A stretch of 64,000 nucleotides of DNA from contig OZ242258.1 in the NCBI GenBank assembly GCA_965207025.1, forward strand, positions 2,542,001-2,606,000, given 5' to 3'. Below are positions 7,130-15,934 of this stretch, piece by piece. The notes beneath the pieces were generated by a model. The model made no database searches. It worked only from the letters and a program-made list of their open reading frames with translations, and was not told the origin of the DNA. The position numbers and the translations under genes are program-made. The DNA is from Bin87 sp034423595. GTDB taxonomy: Bacteria > Chloroflexota > Dehalococcoidia > Lucifugimonadales > UBA3495. How positions within the stretch are numbered: position 1 is the stretch's first letter; each line of letters begins with the position of its first letter.

Positions 7130-8454
7130 GGACGCCTCCCCCGTTCCACGTAGTCGGCCAGATCATCGGCGCTGGTGAGTTGGGCCGCGGTGCGGAGGAA
7201 ATCGGCCAGGGAGGGGCTTTGGCGGCGCAGTTCCCGCACCTGCTCGCCGATGACGCTGACGCCGGCGGCGCCGGTGGTGGCGTAAGTGCCGTGGAAGGCG
7301 AAGTACGCCTGGTTCAGTTTCCGGATCGGGTAGCCTTCGGATACGAAAAGGCGGCGGCGCTCCTCCATGTAGGCCTCGGCGCCGTCGATGTCGCCGGCCT
7401 CCAGCAGAGCGTCAACCTGGATGCGAGTGGCCCGCATTTCCGCCTGAAAGTCAAAGCGCGGGGCATAGTGGGTTGAACCGTTCCGGGCGCCGGCCGGCTG
7501 GGTTTGGCTCGCCGGCGGCCGGGCGTCGGGCCGGCCGGTTAACCGTTCCAACGCCAGCTGGCTGATCTCGATTCCCGCGATGGTGGCCACGGTTTCGTTG
7601 AGCGTCGTCAAATCGCCACTCTCGAAGTACCGGCGTCCCAAAGGCCGGAACCAGAGCCACTGGTGGACCCACTCGTGGGCGATGATTTCCAGGGCGTGTT
7701 CCAACGCGAACCCATCGGCGGTGATGGATGGGTACAGGGCTATGCCGCCGGTGTTCTCCACCAGGGCCGACCGGTTGGTTTCTCTCTCGATGCGGGTTTC
7801 GATGCGCTGGCGTTCGTCGTTGGTCAGCCCGGTATTCAGCAGTCCGCCATCTTCGCGTTGTATTCTATCCCGCGGGGACAGGATCAGCACTGTAGGCGAG
7901 CCCGTGAGCGCGGTGTCCACCGGCGGGAACACCCCGGTCCAGGCTTGAAAACCCAACTCATGCAGGGTGCCCGCCACCGCTGACTCCAGGGTTTCCTCAA
8001 CTGCGGGGCGCAGGGCGCTTTGGGTTTCCCTCAAGTCATCCCGCTCGCGGCGCAGTTCCCCGATCTCAACGGTCGCCCGGTTGCTGGACGCCACGTCCAC
8101 CTCCAGACTGATGAGACGATGATCGATCTGCCGGATGCGTTTCCCGATCTCGAAATACCGATGCGCTCGCTCTGCCGAGCGATCGGGGTCGGAGTGGTCA
8201 AACGAGTAACGCGGTGCGCCGATGGTGCGACGTATCCACTTATCGGGCAGATTGCCCAGCTCCCAACTGACCACATTGAACCGGTAGGGAGCAACGGCAA
8301 AAGCTATGGCATCCGGGCGGAAATCCTGCATCAGGATCAGAGGCAAGGCGAGCACGCACCAGGCCAAGGTCCTGAAACGCAGCGCACGGACTACAAGGTT
8401 GAAGGAGGTGGCTGATCCTTTGTCTGGCGGAGCCTGGCGCCCTTTCAATGCCAT
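7126..8454 (-). CDS. Membrane-anchored putative zinc metalloprotease (HExxH)
   Basis: 442 aa. Residues about 24-42 form one hydrophobic N-terminal segment (LRFRTLAWCVLALPLILM) that should anchor the protein or act as a signal. A charged helical region follows (about 95-150). The motif AHEWVHQWLWF places H260, E261 and H264 as a HExxH zinc site; E287 in TLNETVATI is a candidate third ligand. The layout fits an outward-facing peptidase of clan MA. I cannot assign a named family. The 621-aa protein at 11928 has the same general plan, so the organism carries two such proteins within 5 kb. Confidence 0.65.
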   Translation of the reverse strand: MALKGRQAPPDKGSATSFNLVVRALRFRTLAWCVLALPLILMQDFRPDAIAFAVAPYRFNVVSWELGNLPDKWIRRTIGAPRYSFDHSDPDRSAERAHRYFEIGKRIRQIDHRLISLEVDVASSNRATVEIGELRRERDDLRETQSALRPAVEETLESAVAGTLHELGFQAWTGVFPPVDTALTGSPTVLILSPRDRIQREDGGLLNTGLTNDERQRIETRIERETNRSALVENTGGIALYPSITADGFALEHALEIIAHEWVHQWLWFRPLGRRYFESGDLTTLNETVATIAGIEISQLALERLTGRPDARPPASQTQPAGARNGSTHYAPRFDFQAEMRATRIQVDALLEAGDIDGAEAYMEERRRLFVSEGYPIRKLNQAYFAFHGTYATTGAAGVSVIGEQVRELRRQSPSLADFLRTAAQLTSADDLADYVERGRRP

Positions 8455-8543
8455 ATGGGAAACTCGATGCTTGCTCTCGTGGTTATGCTAAAATTCTCGG
8501 ATCGATGATAGCAAGGTACAACAAACCGGAGGCGCGTTGGGAG

Positions 8544-8843
8544 ATGACCACAGTCACCACACAAGCCAGCGACGACGATTTTGACAGGGTAGAACAGGGC
8601 ATCGACTGGATCGAGCGGCTGGAACGGATCAGGGCGCAACGCGACAAGGAAGCGGCGACCAGAGAAACGATCCAGTACGTGGACAGGTTGCGGCAGGCGG
8701 TGACGGCTCTCGCGGGCGGCGCCTCGTCCCACGAGCTGACCGCCGCTCACGGCGACGGGGTGGCACACTTGGTGGACAGCATCAGGGACGCCGACATCAC
8801 AGACCCCTGGACTGAATACCTGCTGCCATCCCTGTTTTCTTGA
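8544..8843 (+). CDS. Small acidic protein of unknown function
   Basis: 99 aa from ATG 8544; in-frame starts at 8505 and 8448 also exist, the latter overlapping the divergent HExxH gene. The sequence is helical and charged (DDDFDRVEQGIDWIERLERIRAQRDKE is split here only by description: residues about 10-35) with no membrane segment and no recognised domain. An extended -10-like tgctaaaat at 8486-8494 precedes it and argues against the 8448 start. The downstream MaoC gene begins about 90 bp later. Confidence 0.45.
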   Translation: MTTVTTQASDDDFDRVEQGIDWIERLERIRAQRDKEAATRETIQYVDRLRQAVTALAGGASSHELTAAHGDGVAHLVDSIRDADITDPWTEYLLPSLFS

Positions 8844-8935
8844 CACTGGCCCCGCCTAGTAACATAATCCCTACGCCTAGAAATTGCATTTTCAAATTAT
8901 GCCGTCCCAAATGGCGTGCTGACCGGAGGCTAACC

Positions 8936-9382
8936 TTGTCCAGCAACTCGTTCACTCTTACCGATGAAATGCGCGAACAATCCATCGGCGTGGAAAGCGA
9001 GCCGGCCTCCATGGTAATAGAGCAGGGTCATATCGCGCGGTTTGCGGAAGCGATCGGCGATGATAATCCAGCCTACACCACGGGGACTGCCGAAACGGGC
9101 GGCATCGTCGCGCCCCCGACGTTTCTGCGGGCAATGCGCGGAATTCGACCGGAGTTGCCCTATGACATACCGTTCACCCGCCTGCTGGACGGCGGCAGCG
9201 ACTGGGAGTATTTCGACCACGTCCGGCCCGGAGATACCATCACCGCCATCGGACGGATCGAGGACATCCGCGAGCGTACCGGCAGCATTGGCCAGATGCT
9301 GATTTCCACCATCAAGATCACGTATCGCAACCAGCACGATGCTGTCGTCGCCACCCAGACGAGCACGTCCATCCGTTACTGA
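8936..9382 (+). CDS. MaoC-like N-terminal (FAS1-type) dehydratase subunit
   Basis: 148 aa from TTG 8936, fixed by GGAGG at 8925-8929 with 6-nt spacing; a longer frame back to 8840 has no such site. It has the hot-dog fold of the MaoC N-terminal half: IEQGHIARFAEAIGDDNP, APPTFLRAM, LDGGSDWEYF and HVRPGDTITA. These half-proteins pair with a catalytic MaoC subunit to make an enoyl-CoA hydratase or dehydratase. The catalytic partner is the next gene (9424). The substrate is probably a branched or long acyl-CoA, which is inference. Confidence 0.85.
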   Translation: MSSNSFTLTDEMREQSIGVESEPASMVIEQGHIARFAEAIGDDNPAYTTGTAETGGIVAPPTFLRAMRGIRPELPYDIPFTRLLDGGSDWEYFDHVRPGDTITAIGRIEDIRERTGSIGQMLISTIKITYRNQHDAVVATQTSTSIRY

Positions 9383-9423
9383 ATACCGCGACATCCGAGA
9401 GAGACCATCACCCGAGGAAAACC

Positions 9424-9855
9424 ATGGCTGAACAAATCTATTTTGAGGACGTCAGCGAGGGTATGGAGTTGCCGGTCGAGGTACGCAACCCCACTCCCCG
9501 CCAGTTGGTCCAATACGCCGGGGCATCCGGCGATTTCTACGAGATTCACTACGACAGGAACTACGCCCAGAGCACGGGGTTGAAGGACATCATCATCCAC
9601 GGCGCGTTGAAGAACGCCATGCTGGGCGCATATGTGACGGGATGGGCCGGCCCAGGCGGCGAGCTGCGCCGGCTGACGGTGCAGTACCGCGGCATGGACT
9701 ATCCTGACGAACCCATCACCGCGAAGGGACATGTGACCCGCGTTTACCAGGAAGGTCAATTTAACCTGGTGGACTGCACCATCTGGCTGGAAAATCCCGA
9801 AGGACAGCAGACCACACCGGGGACGGCGACGGTTCATCTGCCCAGCCGAAGCTAA
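9424..9855 (+). CDS. MaoC-like dehydratase, catalytic subunit
   Basis: 143 aa, preceded by GAGG. The hydratase-2 motif is present as YAGASGDFYEIHYD, supplying the Asp/His catalytic pair, followed by GLKDIIIHGALKNAMLG. It should hydrate a trans-2-enoyl-CoA to the (R)-3-hydroxyacyl-CoA together with the 8936 product. The two SDR genes downstream could oxidise that product, giving an (R)-specific beta-oxidation-like set arranged like a split version of the eukaryotic multifunctional enzyme type 2. That pathway link is inferred from order and family. Confidence 0.87.
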   Translation: MAEQIYFEDVSEGMELPVEVRNPTPRQLVQYAGASGDFYEIHYDRNYAQSTGLKDIIIHGALKNAMLGAYVTGWAGPGGELRRLTVQYRGMDYPDEPITAKGHVTRVYQEGQFNLVDCTIWLENPEGQQTTPGTATVHLPSRS

Positions 9856-9865
9856 CATTGCCAGC

Positions 9866-9946
9866 CGTCATTCCTGACTTGAGCCGGATTCCAGAACTCA
9901 CTGCTGAGATAACGCTCTGGATTCCCGCTTTCGCGGGAATGACGGG
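9866..9946. repeat. Two dispersed GTCATTCC repeats in opposite orientation
   Basis: A copy beginning gtcattcctgacttgagc (9866) and an inverted copy ending cgctttcgcgggaatgac (to about 9943) flank ctcactgctgagataacg. They lie between the MaoC gene and the first SDR gene. Confidence 0.7.
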
Positions 9947-9975
9947 ATGCGAACAAACCAAAGGACCCAATACTA

Positions 9976-10908
9976 ATGCCCAATAATCTGGAAGGAAAGG
10001 TAGCCATCGTAACCGGGGCGGGTCGCGGCATTGGCCGGGGCGTAGCCCGGCTGATGGCTGAGGAAGGCGCCAGCGTGGTTGTTTGCGACCTGGGCGGCAA
10101 CGTGGACGGCAGCGGCGCGGACGTGTCGGTCGCGCAGCAAGTGGTCAACGAGATCACCGAGGCCGGGGGCAAGGCGGTTGCCTGCACCGAATCGGTGGTT
10201 TCAATGGACGGCGGCGAACAGATAGTTCAGACTGCCATCGACAATTTCGGCCGCTTGGACATCGTGGTCACCTGCGCCGGCATCCTGCGCGACCGCATGG
10301 TGTTCAACATGACCGAGCAGGAATGGGACGACGTGATCGCCGTCCACCTGAAGGGCACTTTCACAGTGGTCAAGAACGCCTGCATCCTGTTCCGGCAGCA
10401 GCGGTCGGGACGGGTCATCACGTTCAGCAGCGAGTCGGGTTTGGTCGGCAACAGCGGTCAAGCCAACTACGGCGCGGCCAAGAGCGGCATCGCCGGTTTC
10501 ACCAAGGTAGTGGCCAAGGATATGGGACGCTACGGTGTTACCGCCAATGCCATCGCGCCACGAGCCACCACCCGCATGATCGGCTCCATTCCGGACTCGG
10601 CCGCCGAAATTCGCGCGCGCGGCGGAGTCGCGTCCATCTCAGACTCCGGCGGCGACGACAACCTGCGAGACCTGGATCCGGACGCCGTGGCGCCATTCGT
10701 CTGCTACTTGGCCTCCGACTATGCGGCCAACGTGAACGGACAGACGTTCCTGGTCTATGGCGACACCATCTCTCTGGTGTCCCAGCCCCGACCGGAGCGT
10801 GCCATCTGGACTGAAACCGGCCACTGGGAAATGGACGAACTTTCAGACCGGGCCCGGAACTACCTCACGGCAGGTATCCCCAACCCCGCACCGGCGCAAC
10901 CTCGATAG
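9976..10908 (+). CDS. SDR-family oxidoreductase (first of a tandem pair)
   Basis: 310 aa. Rossmann motif TGAGRGIGRG at about residues 13-22, catalytic Ser in FSSESGLVG and the YxxxK pair in NYGAAKSG. The N-terminal 200 residues resemble the 3-hydroxyacyl-CoA dehydrogenase domain of multifunctional enzyme type 2. It is nearly identical to the next gene over about residues 5-190, then diverges; the C-terminal 60 residues differ strongly. The canonical NNAG motif reads TCAG. Likely an NAD(P)-dependent (R)-3-hydroxyacyl-CoA or related alcohol dehydrogenase working with the MaoC pair upstream. Confidence 0.85.
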   Translation: MPNNLEGKVAIVTGAGRGIGRGVARLMAEEGASVVVCDLGGNVDGSGADVSVAQQVVNEITEAGGKAVACTESVVSMDGGEQIVQTAIDNFGRLDIVVTCAGILRDRMVFNMTEQEWDDVIAVHLKGTFTVVKNACILFRQQRSGRVITFSSESGLVGNSGQANYGAAKSGIAGFTKVVAKDMGRYGVTANAIAPRATTRMIGSIPDSAAEIRARGGVASISDSGGDDNLRDLDPDAVAPFVCYLASDYAANVNGQTFLVYGDTISLVSQPRPERAIWTETGHWEMDELSDRARNYLTAGIPNPAPAQPR

Positions 10909-10912
10909 CATC

Positions 10913-10940
10913 GTAGGGGCGAATAATTATTCGCCCCTAC
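10913..10940. repeat. Perfect 28-bp palindrome (GTAGGGGCG type) between the two SDR genes
   Basis: gtaggggcgaataa and its complement meet at an AT core. It sits between two genes on the same strand, so it could form a hairpin in a common transcript and modulate expression of the second SDR. The outer arms match the palindrome at 7102, and the core differs. Confidence 0.8.
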
Positions 10941-10963
10941 ACCACGCAAAGGACTGAACGATA

Positions 10964-11875
10964 ATGCCCCTACTACAAGATAAGGTAGCCATCGTAACCG
11001 GCGCCGGTCGCGGCATCGGACGCGGCGTCGCCAAGCTGATGGCCCAGGAAGGCGCCAGCGTGGTCGTATGCGACCTGGGCGTGAACGTTGACGGCACCGG
11101 CGCGGACATTTCCGTGGCCCAGCAGGTGGTCAACGAGATCAAGGAAGATGGCGGCAACGCCGTCGCCTGCACCGAGTCGGTGGCCACCATGGCCGGCGGC
11201 GAAAAAATCGTCCAGACTGCCGTGGACAACTTTGGCAAGCTCGACATCGTGGTCACCGTGGCCGGTATTCTGCGCGACCGCATGGTATTCAACATGACCG
11301 AGCAGGAATGGGACGACGTGATCGCCGTTCATCTCAAGGGAACCTTCACGGTGGTCAAGCACGCTAGCATCCTGTTCCGCCAGCAGCGGTCGGGCCGCAT
11401 CATCACCTTCAGTAGCACCTCCGGCCTGTACGGAAACAGCGGCCAGGCCAACTACGGCGCGGCCAAGGACGGGATCGCCGGCTTCACCCGCGTCTGCGCC
11501 CGGGACCTGGGACGCTACGGCGTGACGGCCAACTCCATCTCCCCATCCGCCAGCACCCGTATGACCACCAGCGTGCCGGATGAGGCGCGAGCTCTGCGGT
11601 CCGCCCGCGGCATCGCAGCCGGCGGCAGCTTGCGCGGAGAGGCCGAGGACGTAGCGCCGATGGTCACCTGGCTGGCGTCCGACGAAGCGGCCCATGTCAA
11701 CGGGCACGTTTTCCACGTGACCGGCGGGTTGGTGACCTTGCTGAACGAACCGGAACCCGTGAAGTCTATCCGCAAGCAGGGACGCTGGACGGTCGATGAA
11801 CTGGCCGGCGTGTTCCCGGCGACTATCGGAATCGAACTGTACAACCCGGCCCCGGCGCCGCCACCCAGCGCGTAG
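10964..11875 (+). CDS. SDR-family oxidoreductase (second of a tandem pair)
   Basis: 303 aa. Same motifs as the first copy: TGAGRGIGRG, FSSTSGLYGNS and NYGAAKDG. Strong identity to the 9976 product through about residue 190 and low identity in the lid and C-terminal part, where substrate contacts usually lie. This suggests duplication followed by specificity change. The NNAG position reads TVAG. It closes the MaoC-SDR group; the next gene starts 52 bp later and encodes an exported protein. Confidence 0.85.
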   Translation: MPLLQDKVAIVTGAGRGIGRGVAKLMAQEGASVVVCDLGVNVDGTGADISVAQQVVNEIKEDGGNAVACTESVATMAGGEKIVQTAVDNFGKLDIVVTVAGILRDRMVFNMTEQEWDDVIAVHLKGTFTVVKHASILFRQQRSGRIITFSSTSGLYGNSGQANYGAAKDGIAGFTRVCARDLGRYGVTANSISPSASTRMTTSVPDEARALRSARGIAAGGSLRGEAEDVAPMVTWLASDEAAHVNGHVFHVTGGLVTLLNEPEPVKSIRKQGRWTVDELAGVFPATIGIELYNPAPAPPPSA

Positions 11876-11927
11876 CAGCTTTGGATTCATCAACAACGAA
11901 ACAGTGGGGATAACTGGGAATAATCCG

Positions 11928-13793
11928 ATGAGATATTTTCTGGCAGTGGGTGTGACGGTTCTGCTGGGGGCCGCGTTGTATCTTGGCCCCATGAACAAAG
12001 ATGCGCTGGCATTCAGTCCGGATATCAGAGTAGTCGAAACCGAAGTGGAGATCATAGAAGAAGACGAGGGGTATTTCCGCGACCTCGTTATCACCAGGGA
12101 AACACCTTTCGGTGCGTCCACGTTCGCACATGGGCATGGCCATTCGGCGCCCTCAGTGCACGCAACGATTCCGGGGATGGATGCGGATACGGTTGAACTG
12201 CTCCACCAGATGAGGGAAGGGCCGGCGCGTTACTTAGCGAGGTTGCAAGATGAAGGTTTCGACATCCCCGGGACCGACGGCTCGCCGGCTCTCGCGCCCG
12301 CCAATATCACTGAGTTGCCCTGGGTAACCGACGGCCTCGACGAGAACGAAAAACTCACGCTGGGGTTTCTCACGCTGCTGTACCTGTTCAACTCCGAGGC
12401 CGCGGAGCGGATCGCCGTGATGCCCTTCTTGCGCACCTTCGGGACGGCGGATCTGGAAGCGGTATGGTCTCTCACCAGGCTGGCCTTTACTGATCTAAAC
12501 GAAGAGACCACAGGCCTGACAGAAGTGTTGGACAATCCAAACCTTGCGGACGGCGGCGGCATTGACGATGAAGAAGCGAAGATAGTAGCAGTGCTTGGCG
12601 GGACCTATCAGTTTGCGCCTGAACTGGTGCCCATCCTGCTGGATCCTGACCAAATCCTGGTGCATGAATATGTCCTTCAAGGCCGTGGCAAAACAATCCA
12701 CATGAACATCATCCGGCTTGACCCTGGTTCTCCAGACACGGACGAAATGTTCGAGAATGCGGTGACACAGGTGGAAGCCATTATGGATCTGCCGCTCCGC
12801 ACCGACTACGTTGCGGTTTTGATCAGTGACGAAGCCCTGCCAGGATTTGCGGCCGGCGCACACTTCGGCACTCATATCACCTTGAGTACGGATTATGACA
12901 CTGACGACCGCGATGAAAATCCGGGGAAACGGGGCGGTTTTATAATCGCGCACGAAGTTGCTCACTACTATTGGTTCAACGATACCGAACTCTGGATTGA
13001 CGAAGGGGCGGCTGACTTTATATCCGCGCTGATTGAATACCGTCGCGTTGGCCGGGCGATGGAACCCGACGCTCCCCCTTGCTCCTATTACAACAGCATT
13101 TTCCATCTGGAACTGGCGAAGCCGGAGCTCTCGTCTTGGGGCGGGCTATGTCACTATTCCCTGGGAGAGAGGGTTCTGCACGATCTGCACACGCACCTCG
13201 AAAAGGGGGCGTTCTTTGACTCCTTCCGGGCCGTGTATGCATCCGCGTCCGCTGAAGGCGCCGGAGACATACCGGCGAGACAGCACTTTGTGGGCGCGTT
13301 CCTTCCCGACGATCTGACCGGAACGGACGCCACCATTCGCAAAATACCGTTGGCCGAGCACTACGGCAAAGTGCTCAATTCCGACCAGCGTCCGGTGAAC
13401 CCCGAAATACCGGCCCTCAATGGCCGCGTAACTGACGTCGCGCTGTTGCGGATCAGCGACGGCGATGTAATCGGTTCCTACAAGGGCTTTTTCACCATAT
13501 CGGGGTCTCAACTCGTACACCGACACCGGCTGGCTCTGGTAATCGAGCACGACGAACCCTTGCCGGCGGACACCGAATTGCTCTTCGGTACTTTGGAGTA
13601 CCACGAGGACGGTTTTGTGTTTGACCGTCAAATCATGACGGAAACTTTCGAGGCGGGCGAGACCCGGAGCATTGCAGTCCTGAGCGGAATCGGGTTTACC
13701 CCCCAGTTCAGTTGGCCACCCGGACTATACTGGGTGTACGCTTATCACAGGGGCGAGAAAATCGCCGAACTCTACTTTGACGTGACTCCATGA
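11928..13793 (+). CDS. Exported putative zinc metalloprotease
   Basis: 621 aa from ATG 11928, where the frame begins with a signal-type segment (MRYFLAVGVTVLLGAALYL). Longer in-frame starts would lie inside the upstream SDR gene. IIAHEVAHYYWF gives H342, E343 and H346, and E359 in LWIDEGAADF is the likely third ligand, a clan MA arrangement. The C-terminal 180 residues look like beta-rich secreted domain sequence. I cannot name the family. A similar but shorter HExxH protein is encoded at 7126-8454. Confidence 0.65.
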   Translation: MRYFLAVGVTVLLGAALYLGPMNKDALAFSPDIRVVETEVEIIEEDEGYFRDLVITRETPFGASTFAHGHGHSAPSVHATIPGMDADTVELLHQMREGPARYLARLQDEGFDIPGTDGSPALAPANITELPWVTDGLDENEKLTLGFLTLLYLFNSEAAERIAVMPFLRTFGTADLEAVWSLTRLAFTDLNEETTGLTEVLDNPNLADGGGIDDEEAKIVAVLGGTYQFAPELVPILLDPDQILVHEYVLQGRGKTIHMNIIRLDPGSPDTDEMFENAVTQVEAIMDLPLRTDYVAVLISDEALPGFAAGAHFGTHITLSTDYDTDDRDENPGKRGGFIIAHEVAHYYWFNDTELWIDEGAADFISALIEYRRVGRAMEPDAPPCSYYNSIFHLELAKPELSSWGGLCHYSLGERVLHDLHTHLEKGAFFDSFRAVYASASAEGAGDIPARQHFVGAFLPDDLTGTDATIRKIPLAEHYGKVLNSDQRPVNPEIPALNGRVTDVALLRISDGDVIGSYKGFFTISGSQLVHRHRLALVIEHDEPLPADTELLFGTLEYHEDGFVFDRQIMTETFEAGETRSIAVLSGIGFTPQFSWPPGLYWVYAYHRGEKIAELYFDVTP

Positions 13794-13855
13794 TCACATA
13801 TTCTACCCCGTGTAGATGTGGCAAGGAGTAACGTTGCAACAAAGGATGGATCAGC

Positions 13856-15010
13856 ATGTTTAAGAGTTTCAGCGCTTCCTACGCCGGCCACGTCGTGGAC
13901 GACAATCTTGGCCTGGAGGGGACTCCGGCCAACGACCGCTGGTATTCCAACGAGGAATTGGCCGGCGCCTTCGATTGGGCTTTGGACATCTCCAGGCATC
14001 TGGAGGCCCACGGCTACGACGAGTTCTGGATGGCCGAGCACCACTTCCAGCCGGAAGGTTACGAGTGTATCCCCAACCTGATCATGCTGGGGCTGTACCT
14101 GGCCTGCAACACGCAGCGGCTCAAGTACGGCTGCGGGTTCAACATTACCCCCATGTGGCACCCGCTCCGTTTGGCTGAGGACTTCGCCATGGCCGACATC
14201 CTCTCGGGCGGCCGCATCATCTTCGGCGTGGGTCGCGGCTACCATTCCCGCGAGGTGGAAACCTTCGGTTCCCCCATGTTCGACGGCGACGCCAACCGCG
14301 AAATGTTTGAGGAACAGGTCGAGGTGATGGTCAAAGCCTTCAGCCAGGAATCCTTCTCCCACGATGGCAAGCATTACCAGATTCCGGCCAAGGTCCCCTA
14401 CCGGGGTTACACCCTGGAGAAGCTGAGCCTGGTGCCGCGTCCCATGCAGGACCCGGTGGAAATCTGGCAGCCGCTGGTGTCGGGCAACCCCAAGGGCGTG
14501 GACTTCATGGCCAGGGTCGGCATCAAGGCCATGGTGGCCAACACGCCGGAGCCGGCCCGCCACGAACGGCTGACCATGTACCAGCAGGCGGCGGCGAATC
14601 ACGGTAGAGAACTGGCATTGGGTGAGGACATCGCCCTTGGCTACCGTTTCTTCCTGGGCAAGAACCGGGAAGAGGCAATCAAGGAGGCCAAGCCTTACTT
14701 TGAAGAAGCCATGAAGTTCGCGGCGCCGCTGGGCCTGATGGCGCTTCAGCCGGAGCAGATTGAGGCAGTGGCCAACCCCGGCCTGCGCCGTGGTGTCCAG
14801 CTGCCCACGCTGGAAGGTGCCGTAGAGAGCGGCGCCTGGCTCTGCGGCTCGCCCGACGACATCATCAACAGCCTGAAAGAGGACGAGGCACGGTATCCCG
14901 GCGTGGAACGAATCAACCTCGGTTCCGTGATGGGTATGCCCAGGGAGGTCTTCAAGGACCAGTTGGCGCGGTTCGCCCAGGACGTGATGCCGGCGTTCAA
15001 CGACAGCTAA
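13856..15010 (+). CDS. LLM-class (luciferase-like) flavin-dependent oxidoreductase
   Basis: 384 aa TIM-barrel enzyme. Typical family segments: HGYDEFWMAEHHF near residues 50-62, GCGFNITPMWHPLRLAEDFAM, DILSGGRIIFGVGRGYHS and a C-terminal WLCGSPDDIINSL. Such proteins use reduced FMN or F420 and oxygen to oxidise varied organic substrates. No flavin reductase gene is adjacent. It has its own leader (gtagatgtggcaaggag) and ends before a hairpin at 15033. The substrate cannot be told from sequence. Confidence 0.88.
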   Translation: MFKSFSASYAGHVVDDNLGLEGTPANDRWYSNEELAGAFDWALDISRHLEAHGYDEFWMAEHHFQPEGYECIPNLIMLGLYLACNTQRLKYGCGFNITPMWHPLRLAEDFAMADILSGGRIIFGVGRGYHSREVETFGSPMFDGDANREMFEEQVEVMVKAFSQESFSHDGKHYQIPAKVPYRGYTLEKLSLVPRPMQDPVEIWQPLVSGNPKGVDFMARVGIKAMVANTPEPARHERLTMYQQAAANHGRELALGEDIALGYRFFLGKNREEAIKEAKPYFEEAMKFAAPLGLMALQPEQIEAVANPGLRRGVQLPTLEGAVESGAWLCGSPDDIINSLKEDEARYPGVERINLGSVMGMPREVFKDQLARFAQDVMPAFNDS

Positions 15011-15032
15011 CCGCCTCCAGAGATCAATCTGA

Positions 15033-15077
15033 CATAGAACAGGCACGTCCGTTTCCGGCGAACGTACCTGTTCTATG
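15033..15077. terminator. Hairpin after the luciferase-like gene
   Basis: catagaacaggcacgt (15033-15048) pairs with acgtacctgttctatg (15062-15077) with one mismatch, around a 13-nt loop. There is no clear T-run, so it may be a hairpin-only stop or a transcript end protector. The 60 bases after it hold nothing I recognise. Confidence 0.5.
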
Positions 15078-15158
15078 CACAGAATATCTCCGTTGTCAGT
15101 TGTCCTACTTGCGGCCAGGGGCAGTTAGCTCACTGTACACAGCATCCGGGCGGGCCGT

Positions 15159-15683
15159 CTATTGGCTACTCGTGTAGGACTGATGCGTGAACCGGTGCCA
15201 GCTCCACGCTCCTTGCGCGCCGCGCACGAACAGGAGCAGCAGCAGCAGGTACACCGCCACCCACAGCAGGGCCCTTACGTCAAACGCCAGCGGTTCCAAC
15301 CTGGTGAGCGCGATGATGCGCGTGATCAGGAAAACCACCGGCAGCAGCAGCGCAGCCAGTCTCCACCTGGCGTTCAGCCCAAGTCCCAGCAACCCGACCA
15401 CAAACCCTTCAACACCATAATAGATGACGATGCGCGCCGGGATTGGCGCATCCGCATCAGCGATGGATGGGTCCGGGGGGATTACGGAGGCAACCAGCCA
15501 CACCAGCAGCAGGCCGGTGTTCCACACCCACCAGGCCAGCGCTGCCAGCCAGCCCCAACGCATCCACCGCCGGGCCTGCGTGGGAGTGTCAGCGGCCAGC
15601 TTACCCTGCCACCCGGAGGTGCGAGGGTAGCTGGACGCGTCGTGAGCCGGATCCGTGAATTGATCCGGTGGTTCCGGCTCCAT
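15159..15683 (-). CDS. Small integral membrane protein of unknown function
   Basis: 174 aa. A charged N-terminal 40 residues (many D, P, T, S) is followed by about four hydrophobic segments: GWLAALAWWVWNTGLLLVW, a stretch near VIYYGVEGFVVGLLGLGL, ALLLPVVFLITRIIAL and VAVYLLLLLLFV. No known family recognised. It could share a transcript with the two genes to its right (76-aa protein and DoxX), which lie on the same strand with short gaps. Confidence 0.6.
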   Translation of the reverse strand: MEPEPPDQFTDPAHDASSYPRTSGWQGKLAADTPTQARRWMRWGWLAALAWWVWNTGLLLVWLVASVIPPDPSIADADAPIPARIVIYYGVEGFVVGLLGLGLNARWRLAALLLPVVFLITRIIALTRLEPLAFDVRALLWVAVYLLLLLLFVRGAQGAWSWHRFTHQSYTSSQ

Positions 15684-15703
15684 TGGGAAAAACAGTGACG
15701 ACG

Positions 15704-15934
15704 CTAGGCGTCTTCGTCCAGCAGGGGCAGCGTAGTCCAGGTCACCGAGTCGGGATCGCCCGACAGGCCCTGCTCACCGACCATGCGTCGCAGGTCCAGC
15801 AGGGTCGCGTTGACTTCTCCGGTAACCTTCTGCCATTCGGGTTCCGGGGGGAACCAGTAAGGCGAGTTGATGCGGACGACCTGGTTCTGTGCGGCATTGA
15901 AGTAGATGCCGAAGCGAGCTGCTTGCTGTTGCAT
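15704..15934 (-). CDS. Small soluble protein of unknown function, overlapping doxX
   Basis: 76 aa from ATG 15934. The start overlaps the stop of the upstream DoxX gene as TGATG, which indicates translational coupling; a GTG one codon earlier is also in frame. It begins MQQQAARFGIYFNAAQNQ and ends acidic (LPLLDEDA). It has no membrane segment. The tight overlap with a DoxX gene is the best evidence that it is real. Confidence 0.6.
   Translation of the reverse strand: MQQQAARFGIYFNAAQNQVVRINSPYWFPPEPEWQKVTGEVNATLLDLRRMVGEQGLSGDPDSVTWTTLPLLDEDA

Noticed and set aside
10973..12121. Long minus-strand open frame opposite the second SDR
   Set aside because: Antisense to a gene with clear SDR motifs; the translation has no recognisable domain.
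13772..15046. Long minus-strand frame opposite the luciferase-like gene
   Set aside because: Shadow frame; the plus strand has clear family motifs and a normal start.
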